NCBI RefSeq assembly: GCF_014843005.1
Contig: NZ_JACYXM010000002.1
Span: forward strand, 434,001 to 498,000
Source of the DNA: Rhodanobacter sp. DHG33
GTDB taxonomy: Bacteria; Pseudomonadota; Gammaproteobacteria; Xanthomonadales; Rhodanobacteraceae
Direction: 5' to 3'
Length of the DNA stretch: 64,000 nt
Shown: piece by piece, positions 22,633-33,700 of the stretch
Numbering within the stretch: the stretch's first letter is position 1
Layout: every line of letters starts with the position of its first letter
Translations under genes and position numbers: made by a program
Notes under the pieces: generated by a model
Databases searched by the model: none
Seen by the model: only the letters and a program-made list of their open reading frames with translations
What the model was told of the DNA's origin: nothing

Positions 22633-23889
22633 CTATTGCGCGCTGATCTTGAGCAACTGGCCCGGGTGGATGCTCTGTTCGTGCAGGTTGTTCCAGCGCT
22701 GCAGGTCGCGCACGCTCACCGAATAATGGCGGGCCAGTTGCCACAGGGTTTCGCCCTGTGCCACGCGGTGCGTGCGCGGTCCCTTCGAGGCATGCTTCGA
22801 CTTCGTGCCGCTGTCGGATGAGGTGGCGGCATCGCTGGCGATGGACGCGGTGTCGCCGGCAAAGTCCGCGCGGCTGAAATTGTCGACACCTTCCGATTGG
22901 TTGAGCAGCGCATCCTGGAATTGCTGTGCGTGGCTGGCCGGCATCATCAGGTAGGAGGTCGCGTTGGCATCGGCGAAGTCGTTGCGGAAGGCGGCATTCA
23001 GATCCTTCAGCTGATCCAGCGGCATGCCGGCACGGTCGGCGGCGCGCGCCAGCGGCATCGAGTGGGGCAGCTGCACCTTGACCAGGTGCTGGCTGGGCGC
23101 CAGCACGGGCAAGCTGACATCGAAACGTTCCGGCTGGCGAACCACGCAGGCCATGGCCAGCAGCTTGGTGAGGTGTTCGCGGGTGATGTCGTGCACCGGC
23201 CAGCGCGGAATCACCGGCAGCTGCGGCGGCAGGCCGTGGCTCTGCACCAGTTGCCGGGCCTTGTATTCGCCGGCGTTGTACGCGTAGTCCGCAATGCGCC
23301 AGTCGTGGAATTCTTCGTAATAGCGATTCAGCAGTTTCATCACCGCATCGGCGGTGTCCTGCATGTCGAGGCGCCCGTCGTAGCGGCCGTTCACGCGCAG
23401 GCCCATCGCCGCTGCCGTGGTCGGCATGATCTGCCACATGCCGGCGGGGCGGCCGCTGCGGCCGGGGATCGGCCGGTAGCCGCTCTCGACCCATGGCAGG
23501 AAGGCGAACTCGCCGGCCACACCATGTTCGGCGGCGACCTCCTGCACGTAGACCAGCTTGGGCAGGGCATCGCGCGTCTGCTCCTCGAAACGCTCCTTGT
23601 TGCTGGTGTAGCGCTTGGCCCAGGCCAGTACCCCGGGATCGTCGTCGCAGTCGGCCATCTGGAAACTGCTGCGCAGCCGGTCCCAGACGTTCCCGCTGTC
23701 CGCAGGGGCGGGCGCGACTGGCGTGGCGGCCGGTGCGGTTGTCGTCGTCGAAGCGGCGGCAGGCGCGGTCGCGGGGGACGCAGACGGTCGTGCAGGCGCA
23801 GGGCGTAGCGGCGGAGTGGTGGCGCAAGCCGTGAGCAGAGTGGAAAGCGCCAGCGGCAGCAGCAGCTTCGGACGAAGGGGACTGTTCAT
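22633..23889 (-). CDS. mltD: Membrane-bound lytic murein transglycosylase D
   Basis: 418-residue lipoprotein that cleaves peptidoglycan glycan strands, leaving 1,6-anhydroMurNAc. The lipobox LLTAC gives Cys22, followed by a 40-residue Thr/Ala/Pro linker. The SLT domain has catalytic Glu135 in LPWVESGYRP, then PAGMWQIMP and the YNAGEY motif. There is one C-terminal LysM (THRVAQGETLWQLARHYSVS). E. coli MltD has two LysM repeats. The ATG at 23889 overlaps the gloB stop (ATGA), the conserved gloB-mltD pair. Confidence 0.93.
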   Translation of the reverse strand: MNSPLRPKLLLPLALSTLLTACATTPPLRPAPARPSASPATAPAAASTTTTAPAATPVAPAPADSGNVWDRLRSSFQMADCDDDPGVLAWAKRYTSNKERFEEQTRDALPKLVYVQEVAAEHGVAGEFAFLPWVESGYRPIPGRSGRPAGMWQIMPTTAAAMGLRVNGRYDGRLDMQDTADAVMKLLNRYYEEFHDWRIADYAYNAGEYKARQLVQSHGLPPQLPVIPRWPVHDITREHLTKLLAMACVVRQPERFDVSLPVLAPSQHLVKVQLPHSMPLARAADRAGMPLDQLKDLNAAFRNDFADANATSYLMMPASHAQQFQDALLNQSEGVDNFSRADFAGDTASIASDAATSSDSGTKSKHASKGPRTHRVAQGETLWQLARHYSVSVRDLQRWNNLHEQSIHPGQLLKISAQ

Positions 23890-24653
23890 GCGCGGAACGC
23901 GTCCTTGGCCGCCCGCACGGCGGCGAAGCGCGCGACGCGATCCAGGTTGTGCCCGGCCTCGCGCTCGCACCAGTCGACCACCGCAGGCGCGTCGGTGCGC
24001 AGAAAAGGATTGGTCGCCAACTCGCTGGCCATGGTCACCGGCAGGCTGGGCCGTTGCTGCTGGCGCAGCGTAGCCACTTCCTGCCGGCGCGCCGACACGG
24101 CGGCGTTGCCCGGCTCGATCTCCTGCGCGAAATGGCCGTTGGCGGCGGTGTATTCGTGCCCGCAGCAGAGCAGGGTGTCGGCAGGCAGTGCCGCGAGACG
24201 ATCCAGCGAGGCCAGCATCTGCGCCGGCGTGCCTTCGAACAGGCGACCGCAGCCCATGCTGAAAAGGGTGTCGCCGGCCAGCAGCACGCCTTCGCCGTAA
24301 TAGGCCACATGGCTCTGCGTGTGCCCCGGTACGGCGATCACCTCGAAGCTGGCTGGTGGCTGCGACAGAGTTATGCGGTCGCCGTCGTGCACGCGCACCG
24401 TGGCCGACTCGATACGCGCGTCCTCAGGCGCGTACACAGGCACGTCGTACCGCTGGCGCAGGACCGCCGCGCCACCGATGTGGTCGTTGTGGTGATGCGT
24501 CAGCAGGATGGCCCGCAATTGCAGCTTGCGTGCGGCCAAGGCCTGCTCCACCGGAACGGCTTCGCCGGGATCGACGACGATGGCGTTGCCGTCATCGTCG
24601 TGCAGCAGCCAGATGTAATTGTCGGCCAGTGCCGGTAGCGATTGGAGATGCAC
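23886..24653 (-). CDS. gloB: Hydroxyacylglutathione hydrolase (glyoxalase II)
   Basis: 255-residue metallo-beta-lactamase-fold enzyme hydrolysing S-lactoylglutathione to D-lactate and glutathione. The binuclear metal site is THHHNDH (His53, His55, Asp57, His58); further ligands are in VPGHTQSH, LAGDTLF and CCGHEYT. The C-terminal substrate domain carries NPFLRTD. Divergent from a methyltransferase gene, as in many gammaproteobacteria. Confidence 0.95.
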   Translation of the reverse strand: MHLQSLPALADNYIWLLHDDDGNAIVVDPGEAVPVEQALAARKLQLRAILLTHHHNDHIGGAAVLRQRYDVPVYAPEDARIESATVRVHDGDRITLSQPPASFEVIAVPGHTQSHVAYYGEGVLLAGDTLFSMGCGRLFEGTPAQMLASLDRLAALPADTLLCCGHEYTAANGHFAQEIEPGNAAVSARRQEVATLRQQQRPSLPVTMASELATNPFLRTDAPAVVDWCEREAGHNLDRVARFAAVRAAKDAFRA

Positions 24654-24878
24654 GGCTAACTCCGCTGCGATGGTCGAGAACGTGCGACACGGCCATCCAG
24701 GCGTGCGTTAAGCGACCGACTATAGTCAGGCTTCCGCGGCGGCTCGTTAGCATGTCGTTAACGCGGCGGCGGTGGTTCAGCGATGCCCGCCCATCCGCAA
24801 AGACCTGCGGCGCATTCGATATCCGCAAACGTTACACTCGCGGTTGGATTTCAACGACCGCCGCGCCGGATCGAGTGC

Positions 24879-25556
24879 ATGCCGCTTCAACGCGACCGCG
24901 ACATTCATTCCAGTGCTCCCTTGCGCCGACTGCGCAGCGGGCAATGGCGCAGCATGGCCCCGTTGCTGCAACGCGAGACGGGGCGGCGCGCCCTACGCAT
25001 CGGGGTCGCCGATGACGATGCGGTACCGTCGCTGCCCGGCGTGACGTGGACGCGGTTGTGGCTTGCGCCGGATGGTTACCGCGGCGACGTGCGCGGTCGC
25101 GTCGACGAGCCGCTGCCGTTCGTCGACGAAGCTTTCGATCTCGTCTGGCTGCAGCATGTACTGGAGCCGGCGTCGCAAGCCGCCGCGCTGATGACCGAAG
25201 CCTGCCGCGTGCTGGCGCCCGGCGGTGTGCTGGCGGTGACCGCGGTGCATCCGTTGAGCGGCTGGGCGCCATGGTTCTACTGGCGTGCCCGTGGACAGCG
25301 GCAAACCCTGCAGTGGCCGTGGCGCCTGCGTCTGCACCTGCAGCGCGAAGGGCTGGAATTCGAGAACCTCCGCCGACTGGGCGCCCATCGGCCGGGGGCC
25401 AAGCTGGCGGGAGACAGCCGCTGGGGAGGCGCCTATCTGCTGCTGGCGCGCAAGCGCCGGCGTGCAGCCATACCCATGAAACTGCGGCCGCTGCCGGCAC
25501 GCGCGCCGGTCAATGCGCGCCTGTCACCGGGCACGCGGCGGCATTCCGTGTCCTGA
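24879..25556 (+). CDS. Methyltransferase-like protein with degenerate SAM motif
   Basis: 225 residues resembling the class I SAM methyltransferases commonly encoded between gloB and rnhA. The later blocks are recognisable (FDLVWLQHVLEPASQAAALMTEACRVLAPGGVLAVTA), but motif I, normally ExGxGxG, reads ALRIGVADDDAVP, so SAM binding is doubtful. The start at 24879 (MPLQRDRD) is chosen because upstream in-frame codons at 24783 add an Arg-rich stretch not expected in the family. The substrate is unknown. rnhA starts 12 bases after the stop. Confidence 0.75.
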   Translation: MPLQRDRDIHSSAPLRRLRSGQWRSMAPLLQRETGRRALRIGVADDDAVPSLPGVTWTRLWLAPDGYRGDVRGRVDEPLPFVDEAFDLVWLQHVLEPASQAAALMTEACRVLAPGGVLAVTAVHPLSGWAPWFYWRARGQRQTLQWPWRLRLHLQREGLEFENLRRLGAHRPGAKLAGDSRWGGAYLLLARKRRRAAIPMKLRPLPARAPVNARLSPGTRRHSVS

Positions 25557-25568
25557 CAGGAAGCATGT

Positions 25569-26018
25569 GTGACGACTGATGAAGTACTGGCTTTCACCGA
25601 CGGTGCCTGCCTTGGTAATCCCGGCCCCGGCGGTTGGGCGGCCCTGCTGCGCGCCAAGGGGCATGAGCGCCTGCTGGCGGGCGGCGAGGCCGACACCACC
25701 AACAACCGGATGGAACTGATGGCGGCGATCGGTGCCCTGGAAGCACTGACCCGGCCCTGCGCCGTGGTGCTCACCACCGACTCGCGCTACGTGATGCAGG
25801 GCATCGAGCAGTGGCTTCCTAAGTGGCGCGCGAACGGCTGGCGCACCTCCGACAAGAAGCCGGTGAAGAACCAGGATCTGTGGGAGCGGCTTTCGGCCGC
25901 CACCGGCAACCATCGCGTGCGCTGGCAATGGGTGAAGGGCCACAACGGCCACGCCGAAAACGAGCGCGTCGATCAGGCCGCGCGCGAACAGGCCGAGCAA
26001 TACAGGAGCCAGGCATGA
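25569..26018 (+). CDS. rnhA: Ribonuclease HI
   Basis: 149-residue endonuclease removing RNA from RNA-DNA hybrids. The four acidic residues are visible in [33 protein letters not shown] and [11 protein letters not shown]. The start is GTG at 25569. The stop overlaps the dnaQ start (ATGA); the rnhA-dnaQ pair is conserved in gammaproteobacteria, though in E. coli the genes are divergent. Confidence 0.96.
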   Translation: MTTDEVLAFTDGACLGNPGPGGWAALLRAKGHERLLAGGEADTTNNRMELMAAIGALEALTRPCAVVLTTDSRYVMQGIEQWLPKWRANGWRTSDKKPVKNQDLWERLSAATGNHRVRWQWVKGHNGHAENERVDQAAREQAEQYRSQA

Positions 26019-26758
26019 GGCAGGTGGTGCTGGATACGGAAACCACCGGCCTGGAGGTGCGCCAAGGTCACCGGCTGGTGGAAATCGCCTGCGTGGAAAT
26101 GGTGGGGCGGCGCCTCACCGGCCGTTACTGGCAGACCTATCTCAACCCCGAGCGCGCGATGGACGAGGGCGCCAGCCAGGTCACCGGCATCCGCGACGAG
26201 CACCTCGTCGACAAGCCGCTGTTCGCCGAGAAAGTGGACGAGTTCCTCGCCTTCATCGACGGTGCCGAGCTCATCATCCATAACGCCAGCTTCGACGTGG
26301 GCTTCCTCAATGCCGAACTGGCGCGGCTGGGCGATGCCTTCGGCCGCATCGGCGACCGCTGCAGCGTGCTCGACACGCTGGCGATGGCGCGCGAACGCTA
26401 CCCAGGCCAGCGCAACAGCCTCGATGCCTTGTGCAAGCGCCTCGGCGTCGACAACTCGCGGCGCGACCTGCACGGCGGCCTGATCGACGCGCAGCTGCTG
26501 GCCGACGTCTATCTCGCGATGACCTCCGGTCAGGTGGCGATGGACCTGGCCTTCGAGCAGCCGCAGGAGTCGACGAAGGCCTCGGCGGTGGGTGCGCCGC
26601 TGGTGTTGCGCGGCCGCCCGCGTGTGCTGCGCGCTTCCGCCGAAGAAACCGCCATGCACGAGCAGCGCCTCGATGCGCTCGACAAAAGCGTGGGCGGCGT
26701 CAGCGTCTGGCGCAAGCTGGATGCGCCCGAGGCGCAGCTGGAAACCGGCTCAGCTTGA
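26015..26758 (+). CDS. dnaQ: DNA polymerase III epsilon subunit (3'-5' exonuclease)
   Basis: 247-residue proofreading subunit of the replicase. ExoI is LDTETTGL, Exo[13 protein letters not shown] and ExoIII-epsilon [14 protein letters not shown]. After the nuclease domain, QVAMDLAF resembles the beta-clamp-binding QTSMAF peptide of E. coli. The C-terminus ([21 protein letters not shown]) is the alpha-subunit-binding segment. The last nine bases overlap the convergent PP2C gene. Confidence 0.96.
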   Translation: MRQVVLDTETTGLEVRQGHRLVEIACVEMVGRRLTGRYWQTYLNPERAMDEGASQVTGIRDEHLVDKPLFAEKVDEFLAFIDGAELIIHNASFDVGFLNAELARLGDAFGRIGDRCSVLDTLAMARERYPGQRNSLDALCKRLGVDNSRRDLHGGLIDAQLLADVYLAMTSGQVAMDLAFEQPQESTKASAVGAPLVLRGRPRVLRASAEETAMHEQRLDALDKSVGGVSVWRKLDAPEAQLETGSA

Positions 26759-27451
26759 GCGCACCAGGATCGCGGTGATGTTGTCCGTGCCGCCGCGATC
26801 CAGGGCATTCAGCAGCAGCTGATCCACGCATTCCTGCGCGGCCAGGTCGGTACGCGCCACCGTGCGGGCGATCGACGCCGTGTCGAGGTCCTCGACCAGG
26901 CCGTCGCTGCACAACAGGAAACCCATGCCCGGCGTGATGCGGCCGCGCGCCATGCCGATGTGCAGTTGTGCCGCGGCCGTCACGCCCAGCGCCTGCGTGA
27001 GCACGCTGCGGTTCGGGTGCCGCGCGGCGTGCGCGGGGTCCAGCCGTCCGGCCTGGACGAGTGCCTGTACCAGCGAATGATCGTGGCTGACCTGGCGCAA
27101 TTCGCGTCCGATCGCGTAGATGCGGCTGTCGCCCACCCATGCCGCCTCGTAGCCATCGTCGCTCAGGCGCAAGGCCGCGATCGTGCTGCCCATCGGCAGT
27201 GGGCTGGCATGGTCGTGCAGTTGCGCCATCAAGTGCTCGTCGGCGCCGCGGATGGCCTCGGCCAGGCTGTGCCCGCGGCTCACCAGCTCGACCACGCTGT
27301 CGCGCACCACGGCGGATGCCACCTCGCCATGCAGGTGACCGCCCATGCCATCGGCCACCAGAAACAGGCCGAGCGTCGCATCCGCGTAATAAGTGTCCTC
27401 GTTGCGCGTGCGGCGCAGGCCAACGTGGGTGCCGTGTCCGAATTCGATCAT
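26750..27451 (-). CDS. PP2C-type serine/threonine protein phosphatase
   Basis: 233-residue metal-dependent phosphatase of the bacterial PPM/Stp type. All metal-site motifs are intact: RRTRNEDTYY, VADGMGGH, GSTIAAL, WVGDSRIY, LLCSDGL and GGTDNITAIL. Such proteins act with Hanks-type kinases, often in type VI secretion or stress signalling; no kinase gene is visible here. The start at 27451 (MIEFGHGTHVG) matches relatives; an in-frame ATG at 27622 would add 57 residues without family likeness. Neither start has a clear ribosome-binding site. Confidence 0.9.
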   Translation of the reverse strand: MIEFGHGTHVGLRRTRNEDTYYADATLGLFLVADGMGGHLHGEVASAVVRDSVVELVSRGHSLAEAIRGADEHLMAQLHDHASPLPMGSTIAALRLSDDGYEAAWVGDSRIYAIGRELRQVSHDHSLVQALVQAGRLDPAHAARHPNRSVLTQALGVTAAAQLHIGMARGRITPGMGFLLCSDGLVEDLDTASIARTVARTDLAAQECVDQLLLNALDRGGTDNITAILVRSS

Positions 27452-27737
27452 GAGAGGCAGGGTAGGGCTGATGCGCGGAGCATGACGGATGTCGAGAGGA
27501 GGTGCAAAGAATCTCTGGGCTGTGAAATCGGCGTACAGGTCTGCGGCGGGAGCAGGATGGTCGAAAGTGGCCGGTCGGGATTCGGCATGCACCGCGCGCG
27601 ATAGAGGCCGCTCGTCGCTCATGCTGTGAACGCGCGATCGCGGGTTCCTTCACGCGATGCATTCGTGCCGCCCGCTATCTAAGGAGGTGCAGGGTCGAAT
27701 CCATGGCCGCTCCGTGTGGGCGAGGCGCATCCGTGCG

Positions 27738-30700
27738 ATGCGGTACCGCCGCGCGCTCCAGCCGAAGGAACGCCCGCTCTTGAAGAACGGCCTGCTGTCC
27801 ATTCCCCTGCTGCATCGTCTGCGTGCGCGTCTGCGTTATCGCCGGCGCAGGGCGGCCGAACCGGAATCGGCGCTGCGCGCGGAACTGTTCAGCGCCGACC
27901 AGATGGGACAGTACGGCGCCGAGCTGGCCAGCCGGCATCGCACCAGCGCGCACACGCGCACCGATGCGCTGCTGGCGCGCCTGTCCAGCAATCACGCGTT
28001 GCTGGGCGAGGCCAGCGACCTGTTCACGCAGACCATGCGCGATGGTCGCCGCATCACTCCCGCAGCCGAGTGGCTGCTGGACAACTACTACCTGATCGAG
28101 GAACAGGTCCGCACTGCGCAGCGCCACCTGCCCAAGGGCTACAGCCGCGAGTTGCCGGTGCTGTTGAACGGGCCGTGCGCGGGCCTGCCGCGGGTCTATG
28201 AAATCGCCCAGGAAACTATCGCGCATGGCGACGGCCACGTGGAGGTCGAAAGCCTGCGCCGCTTCGTCGCTTCGTACCAGACCGTGGCGCCGCTGACCCT
28301 GGGCGAGCTGTGGGCCATCCCGATCATGCTGCGGTTGGCGCTGATCGAGAACCTGCGCCGCGTGGCCGCCAGCGTGATGACCGACTGGGGCGACCGCCGC
28401 CTCGCCGTGCACTGGGCCAACCGCATGAGCGAGGTGGCCGAACGCGATCCCAAGAGCGTCGTGCTGGCGGTGGCCGACATGGCGCGCTCGAATCCGCCGA
28501 TGGTCAGCCCCTTCGTGGCCGAGCTCGCGCGCCGGTTGCAGGGGCAGAGTCCCGCATTGGTGCTGCCGTTGACCTGGGTGGAGCAGCGCCTGACCGAGTC
28601 GGGGCAAAGCATCGAACACCTGGTGCGGATGGAGGCGCAGCAGCAGGCAGCCGACCAGGTTTCCATCGGCAACAGCATCGGCAGCCTGCGCACGCTATCG
28701 GCGATGGATTGGCGCGGTTTCGTGGAGAGCACCAGCCTGGTGGAAGGCGCGCTGCGCGAAGAGCCTGCAGGCGCCTATGCGCAGATGGATTTCGCCACGC
28801 GCGATCAATACCGCCGCGCGGTGGAGCAGCTGGCGCGGAACTCCGCGCTGTCCGAGCTGGAAGTGGCCGAGGCCGCGGTGACCCTGGCGCGCGAAGGCGG
28901 CAGCGGCGAACGGCCCGAAGCGCGCGGCCATGTCGGCTTCTATCTGGTGGACAGCGGGCTGGAGGCGTTGGAAGCGCGCGTCGGTGCGCGTGCGACTCCT
29001 GCACGTGTGTGGCGGCGGCTGGTACTGCGCGGGCGCCGGCCGCTGGTGCTCTACCTGGGATTGATCGCGCTGCTCACAGTGCTGCTGGCGTGGCCGCTGG
29101 TGCAGAACCTGCCGTTGGATTCGGGGCGCCGCTGGCCCTGGCTGCTGCTGGCGATACCGGTGGTGCTGGTAAGCAGCCAGCTGGCCATCAGCCTGGTGAA
29201 CTGGCTGGCCACGGTGGTCACCGATCCGCGCGCGCTGCCGCGGATGGATTACGACGGCGGCCTGCCATCCGACAAGCGCAGCGTGGTGGCGGTGCCGGCC
29301 ATGCTGACGGATGCGGACGACGTCGACGAACTGGCCGAAGGCCTGCTGGTGCGCTACCTGGCCAATCGCGATCGCCACCTGCATTTCGCGCTGCTCACGG
29401 ATTTCGCCGATGCCGCAGCCGAAAGCCAGCCACAGGACGAAGGGCTGCTGGAGATGATGCGCGAGCGCATCGAGGCGTTGAACGCAACCTACGCGGATGC
29501 CGAGACGGATCGCTTCTTCCTGTTTCACCGTCCCCGCCTGTGGAATCCCTCCGAGCGCAGCTGGGGAGGGCGCGAACGCAAGCGCGGCAAGCTGGCCGAC
29601 CTCAACGCATGGCTGCGCGGCGGCGCGCGCGACGCCTTCGCGCTGGTGGTGGGCCGCACCGAAGTATTGGCGGACGTGCGCTACGTGATCACGCTGGATG
29701 CGGATACCCAGCTGCCGCGCGATTCGGCGCGCAGGCTCGTGGGCGCGATGGCGCATCCGCTCAACACCCTGGTGTTCGATTCCGCAGGCGTCCGCGTCGT
29801 CGCGGGTCACGCCATCCTGCAGCCGCGGGTGGGCATCAGCCTCTCCAGCGCGATGCGCTCGGCGTATGCGCGGCTGTTCGGCAGCGACGCGGGCATCGAT
29901 CCGTACACGCGCGTGGTGTCGGACGTCTACCAGGATCTGTTCGACGAAGGGTCCTTCATCGGCAAGGGCATCTACGACCTGGATGCCTTCGAGAAGGTGC
30001 TCGGCGACCGCTTTCCGGACAACCACATCCTCAGCCACGATCTGGTCGAAGGCTGCTATGCACGAAGCGGGTTGATCAGCGACGTGCAGCTCTACGAGGA
30101 ATACCCCGCGCGCTATATCGACGACGCCAGGCGGCGGCACCGCTGGATCCGCGGCGACTGGCAACTGCTGCCGTGGCTGCTGCCGTGGGCGCCGGCGCGC
30201 GGAGGCGGCTGGCGTCGCAATCCGCTCACCGCGCTGTCGCGCTGGAAGATCCTGGACAACCTGCGGCGCAGCCTGGTGCCGCCTTCGCTGCTGGTGCTGC
30301 TGTTGTTCGGCTGGCTGTCGCATGCGGTGCAGCCGTCGTGGACCATCGCCGTGCTGATGGTGGTGCTGGTGCCGTTGCTGCTGGCTTCGCTGCTGGAGCT
30401 GTTCCAGAAGCCGCGCGATGCGGTGCTCGACCAGCACCTGCGTGCCGCCATGCGCGACGTGGGACAGCACGCGGCGCGTGCCGCGCTGGGGCTGGTATGG
30501 CTGCCGCACGAAGCCCTGTACAGCCTCGATGCGGCGCTGCGCACCTTGTGGCGGCTCTTCGTCAGCCGCCGGAACCTGCTGCAGTGGGCACCCTCGCGCC
30601 AGGCCACGCGCGCCGGGCGCGACGAACCGGGGGTGCTGTGGCGCGCGATGTGGATCGCACCCTTGCTGGGCATCTTGGTTGGCGCGGCCTTGCTGTGGAC

Positions 30701-33700
30701 ACGGCCGGCTGCATTGGGCGTGGCCGCGCCGTTCCTGCTGCTGTGGCTGCTGGCGCCCGCGGTGGCCTGGCGGATCAGCCGGCCGCAGCCAGCGCAGCAC
30801 TTCGATGCGACGCCCACCGATGTCCGCTTCCTGCGCCGGCTGGCGCGCAAGACCTGGGCATTCTTCGAGAGCCACGTCGGTGCGCAGGAAAACTGGCTGC
30901 CGCCGGACAACCGGCAGGAGCAGCCGGAGGTGATGATCGCTCATCGCACCTCGCCCACGAACATGGGCATGGCGCTGCTGGCGAATCTTTCGGCGTGGGA
31001 CCTCGGCTACGTGAGCGTCGACCGGTTGCTGCAGCGTACCGACGGCAGCCTGCGCACCATGCAGAACCTGCCGCGCTATCGCGGCCATTTCTACAACTGG
31101 TACGACACGCTGTCGTTGCAGCCGCTGCCGCCGCGCTACGTGTCCACCGTGGACAGCGGCAACCTTGCCGGCCATCTGATCACTCTGCGTACCGGTCTGC
31201 TGGAGCTGGCCGATGCGCCGCTGTTCGAACGCCGCCAGCTCGACGGTTTGGCCGACACGCTGGAGCTGCTCGAACGCGCGCTGACTGCGGAGAATCGAAG
31301 CATCGATGTACTGGCTGACTTGCGTCGCGAACTGGACGCCACGTTGGCCCAGCCGCCGGCCAACGTGAAGGACGCCGTTGCCTGCATGGAGCGTCTGGCC
31401 GATCTCGCCGGAGCCGGCATCGAGGTGGCCCCCAACGGCGATGCGGAGGTGTGGCTGCAGGCGTTGCGCGAACAATGCATCGACGCCCGCGACTACCTTC
31501 GCCCCTTCATCGGTTGGCCAGCGGAGGAGGGCGACCTGGCGATACCGTCGCTGCGCCAGCTGGCACATATCGACGAGGCGGAAGCTTCGATCCCGTTGCT
31601 GGAGGCGCGCCGCCGCGCTGCAGGGCTGCTCACCGTGATCGAGCGGCTGGCCGGCCAGAGCGGCGCGCTGGCGGTGATGGATTACGGCTTCCTGCACGAT
31701 GCCAAGCGCGAGCTGCTGTCGATCGGCTACAACGTGGACGAGCGCCGGCTGGACGCGGGCTTTTACGACCTGCTCGCCTCCGAGGCGCGGCTCACCAGTT
31801 TCGTGGCCATCGCGCAGGGCCAGCTGTCACAGGACAGCTGGTTTGCGCTCGGCCGCCTGCTCACCGTCACGGGCGGCGAGCCGGTGCTGCTGTCCTGGTC
31901 CGGTTCGATGTTCGAGTACCTGATGCCGATGCTGGTGATGCCCAGCTACGGAGGCACGCTGCTCGACCAGACCTGTCGCGCCGCGGTGGCGCGGCAGATC
32001 GAGTACGGCCGCCAGCTCGGCCTGCCGTGGGGCGTGTCCGAGTCCGGCTACAACACGATGGACGTCCATTTCAATTACCAGTACCGCGCCTTCGGCGTGC
32101 CAGGGCTGGGCCTGAAGCGCGGCCTGGGCGAAGAGGTGGTGGTGGCGCCGTATGCCACGGCGCTGGCGCTGATGGTGGCGCCGAAAGCCGCCTGCGCCAA
32201 CCTGCAACGGCTGGCGGAAGAAGGCCTGGAAGGCCGCTATGGCCTGCACGAAGCGGTGGACTACACGCCGGCGCGGCTGCCGCACGGCCAACAAGCCGCG
32301 GTCATCCGCTCATACATGGCGCACCACCAGGGCATGAGCCTGCTGGCGCTGGACCACCTGCTGTGCGACCAGCCCATGCAGCGCCGCTTCGCCGCCGATC
32401 CCGCACTGCAGTCAGCCCTGCTGCTGCTGCAGGAGCGCGTCCCGCGCAGCGCGGCCGAATACCGGCACACCGCATCGGCGCCCGCGCCAGAGGCGCTGGT
32501 GCGCGGGGCGGGGACGAGGTTGCGCGTGTTCGCCGACCCGGATCGCCCGCGGCCTGCCGTGCAATTGCTTTCCAACGGCCACTACCACGTCATGGTGAGC
32601 AGCGCCGGCGGCGGTTACAGCCGTTGCCGCGAGCTGGCCGTGACGCGCTGGCACGAGGACATCAGCCGCGACGACTGGGGACAGTTCTGCTATCTGCGCG
32701 ACGTGGAGAGCGGCGTGTTCTGGTCCGCCGCGCATCAGCCCGTGCGGCGCCGCGTCGATTTCCACGAAGCGATCTTCTCCGACGCCCGCGCCGAGTTCCG
32801 CGTGCGCGAACGCGACTTCGATACGCATACCGAGATCGTGGTTTCGCCGGAGGACGACATCGAGCTGCGCCGCATGCGTGTCACCAACTGCTCGCGCACG
32901 CGGCGCACCGTCGAGATCACCAGCTATGCCGAAGTGGTGCTGGCGAAGCCGCAAGACGACGCGATGCATCCGGCCTTCAGCAAGCTGTTCGTGCAGACCG
33001 AGCTGGTGCGCGCGCTGCAGGCCATCGTCTGCACGCGCCGGCCGCGCTCGGCCGACGATCACGTGCCGTGGATGTGCCACCTGCTCGCGGTGCACGGTGC
33101 CGACATCGACGAGATCTCCTACGAGACCGACCGTGCACGCTTCATCGGCCGCAACCGCAACCTGGCGGCGCCGCAGGCGCTGGCGCCGGGCGAGGCGCAC
33201 CGCAAGCTCAGCGACAGCGAGGGACCGGTGCTCGACCCCGTGGTGGCGATACGCTGCCGCATCACGCTGGAACCGGAACAGTCGGCCCGGGTGGACCTGG
33301 TCACCGGCATGGGCGAGAGCCGCGACGCCTGCCTGCGCCTGATCGAGAAATACCGCGACCGCCACCTGGCCGACCGCGTGTTCGACCTGGCCTGGACGCA
33401 CAGCCAGGTGCTGCTGCGCCAGCTCAATGCCAGCCTTGCCGATGCGCAGCTGTACGAGCACATGGCCACGTCCATCGTGTACGCCAACCCTTCGCTGCGC
33501 GCCGATCCCGGCATCCTGCGCGCCAACCGGCGCGGGCAGTCCGGGCTGTGGGGGCAGGCGGTCTCCGGCGACCTGCCGATCGTGCTGCTGCACATCGCCG
33601 ATCCCGCGCACATCGAGCTGGTGCGACAGCTCGTGCAGGCCCATGCGTACTGGCGCCTGAAAGGCCTCGCGGTGGACCTGGTGATCTGGAACGAGGACCA

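Noticed and set aside
23892-24653. Possible additional start for mltD at 23970 upstream
   Set aside because: It would overlap gloB by 85 bases and bury the lipoprotein signal; 23889 gives a proper signal peptide and ATGA coupling.
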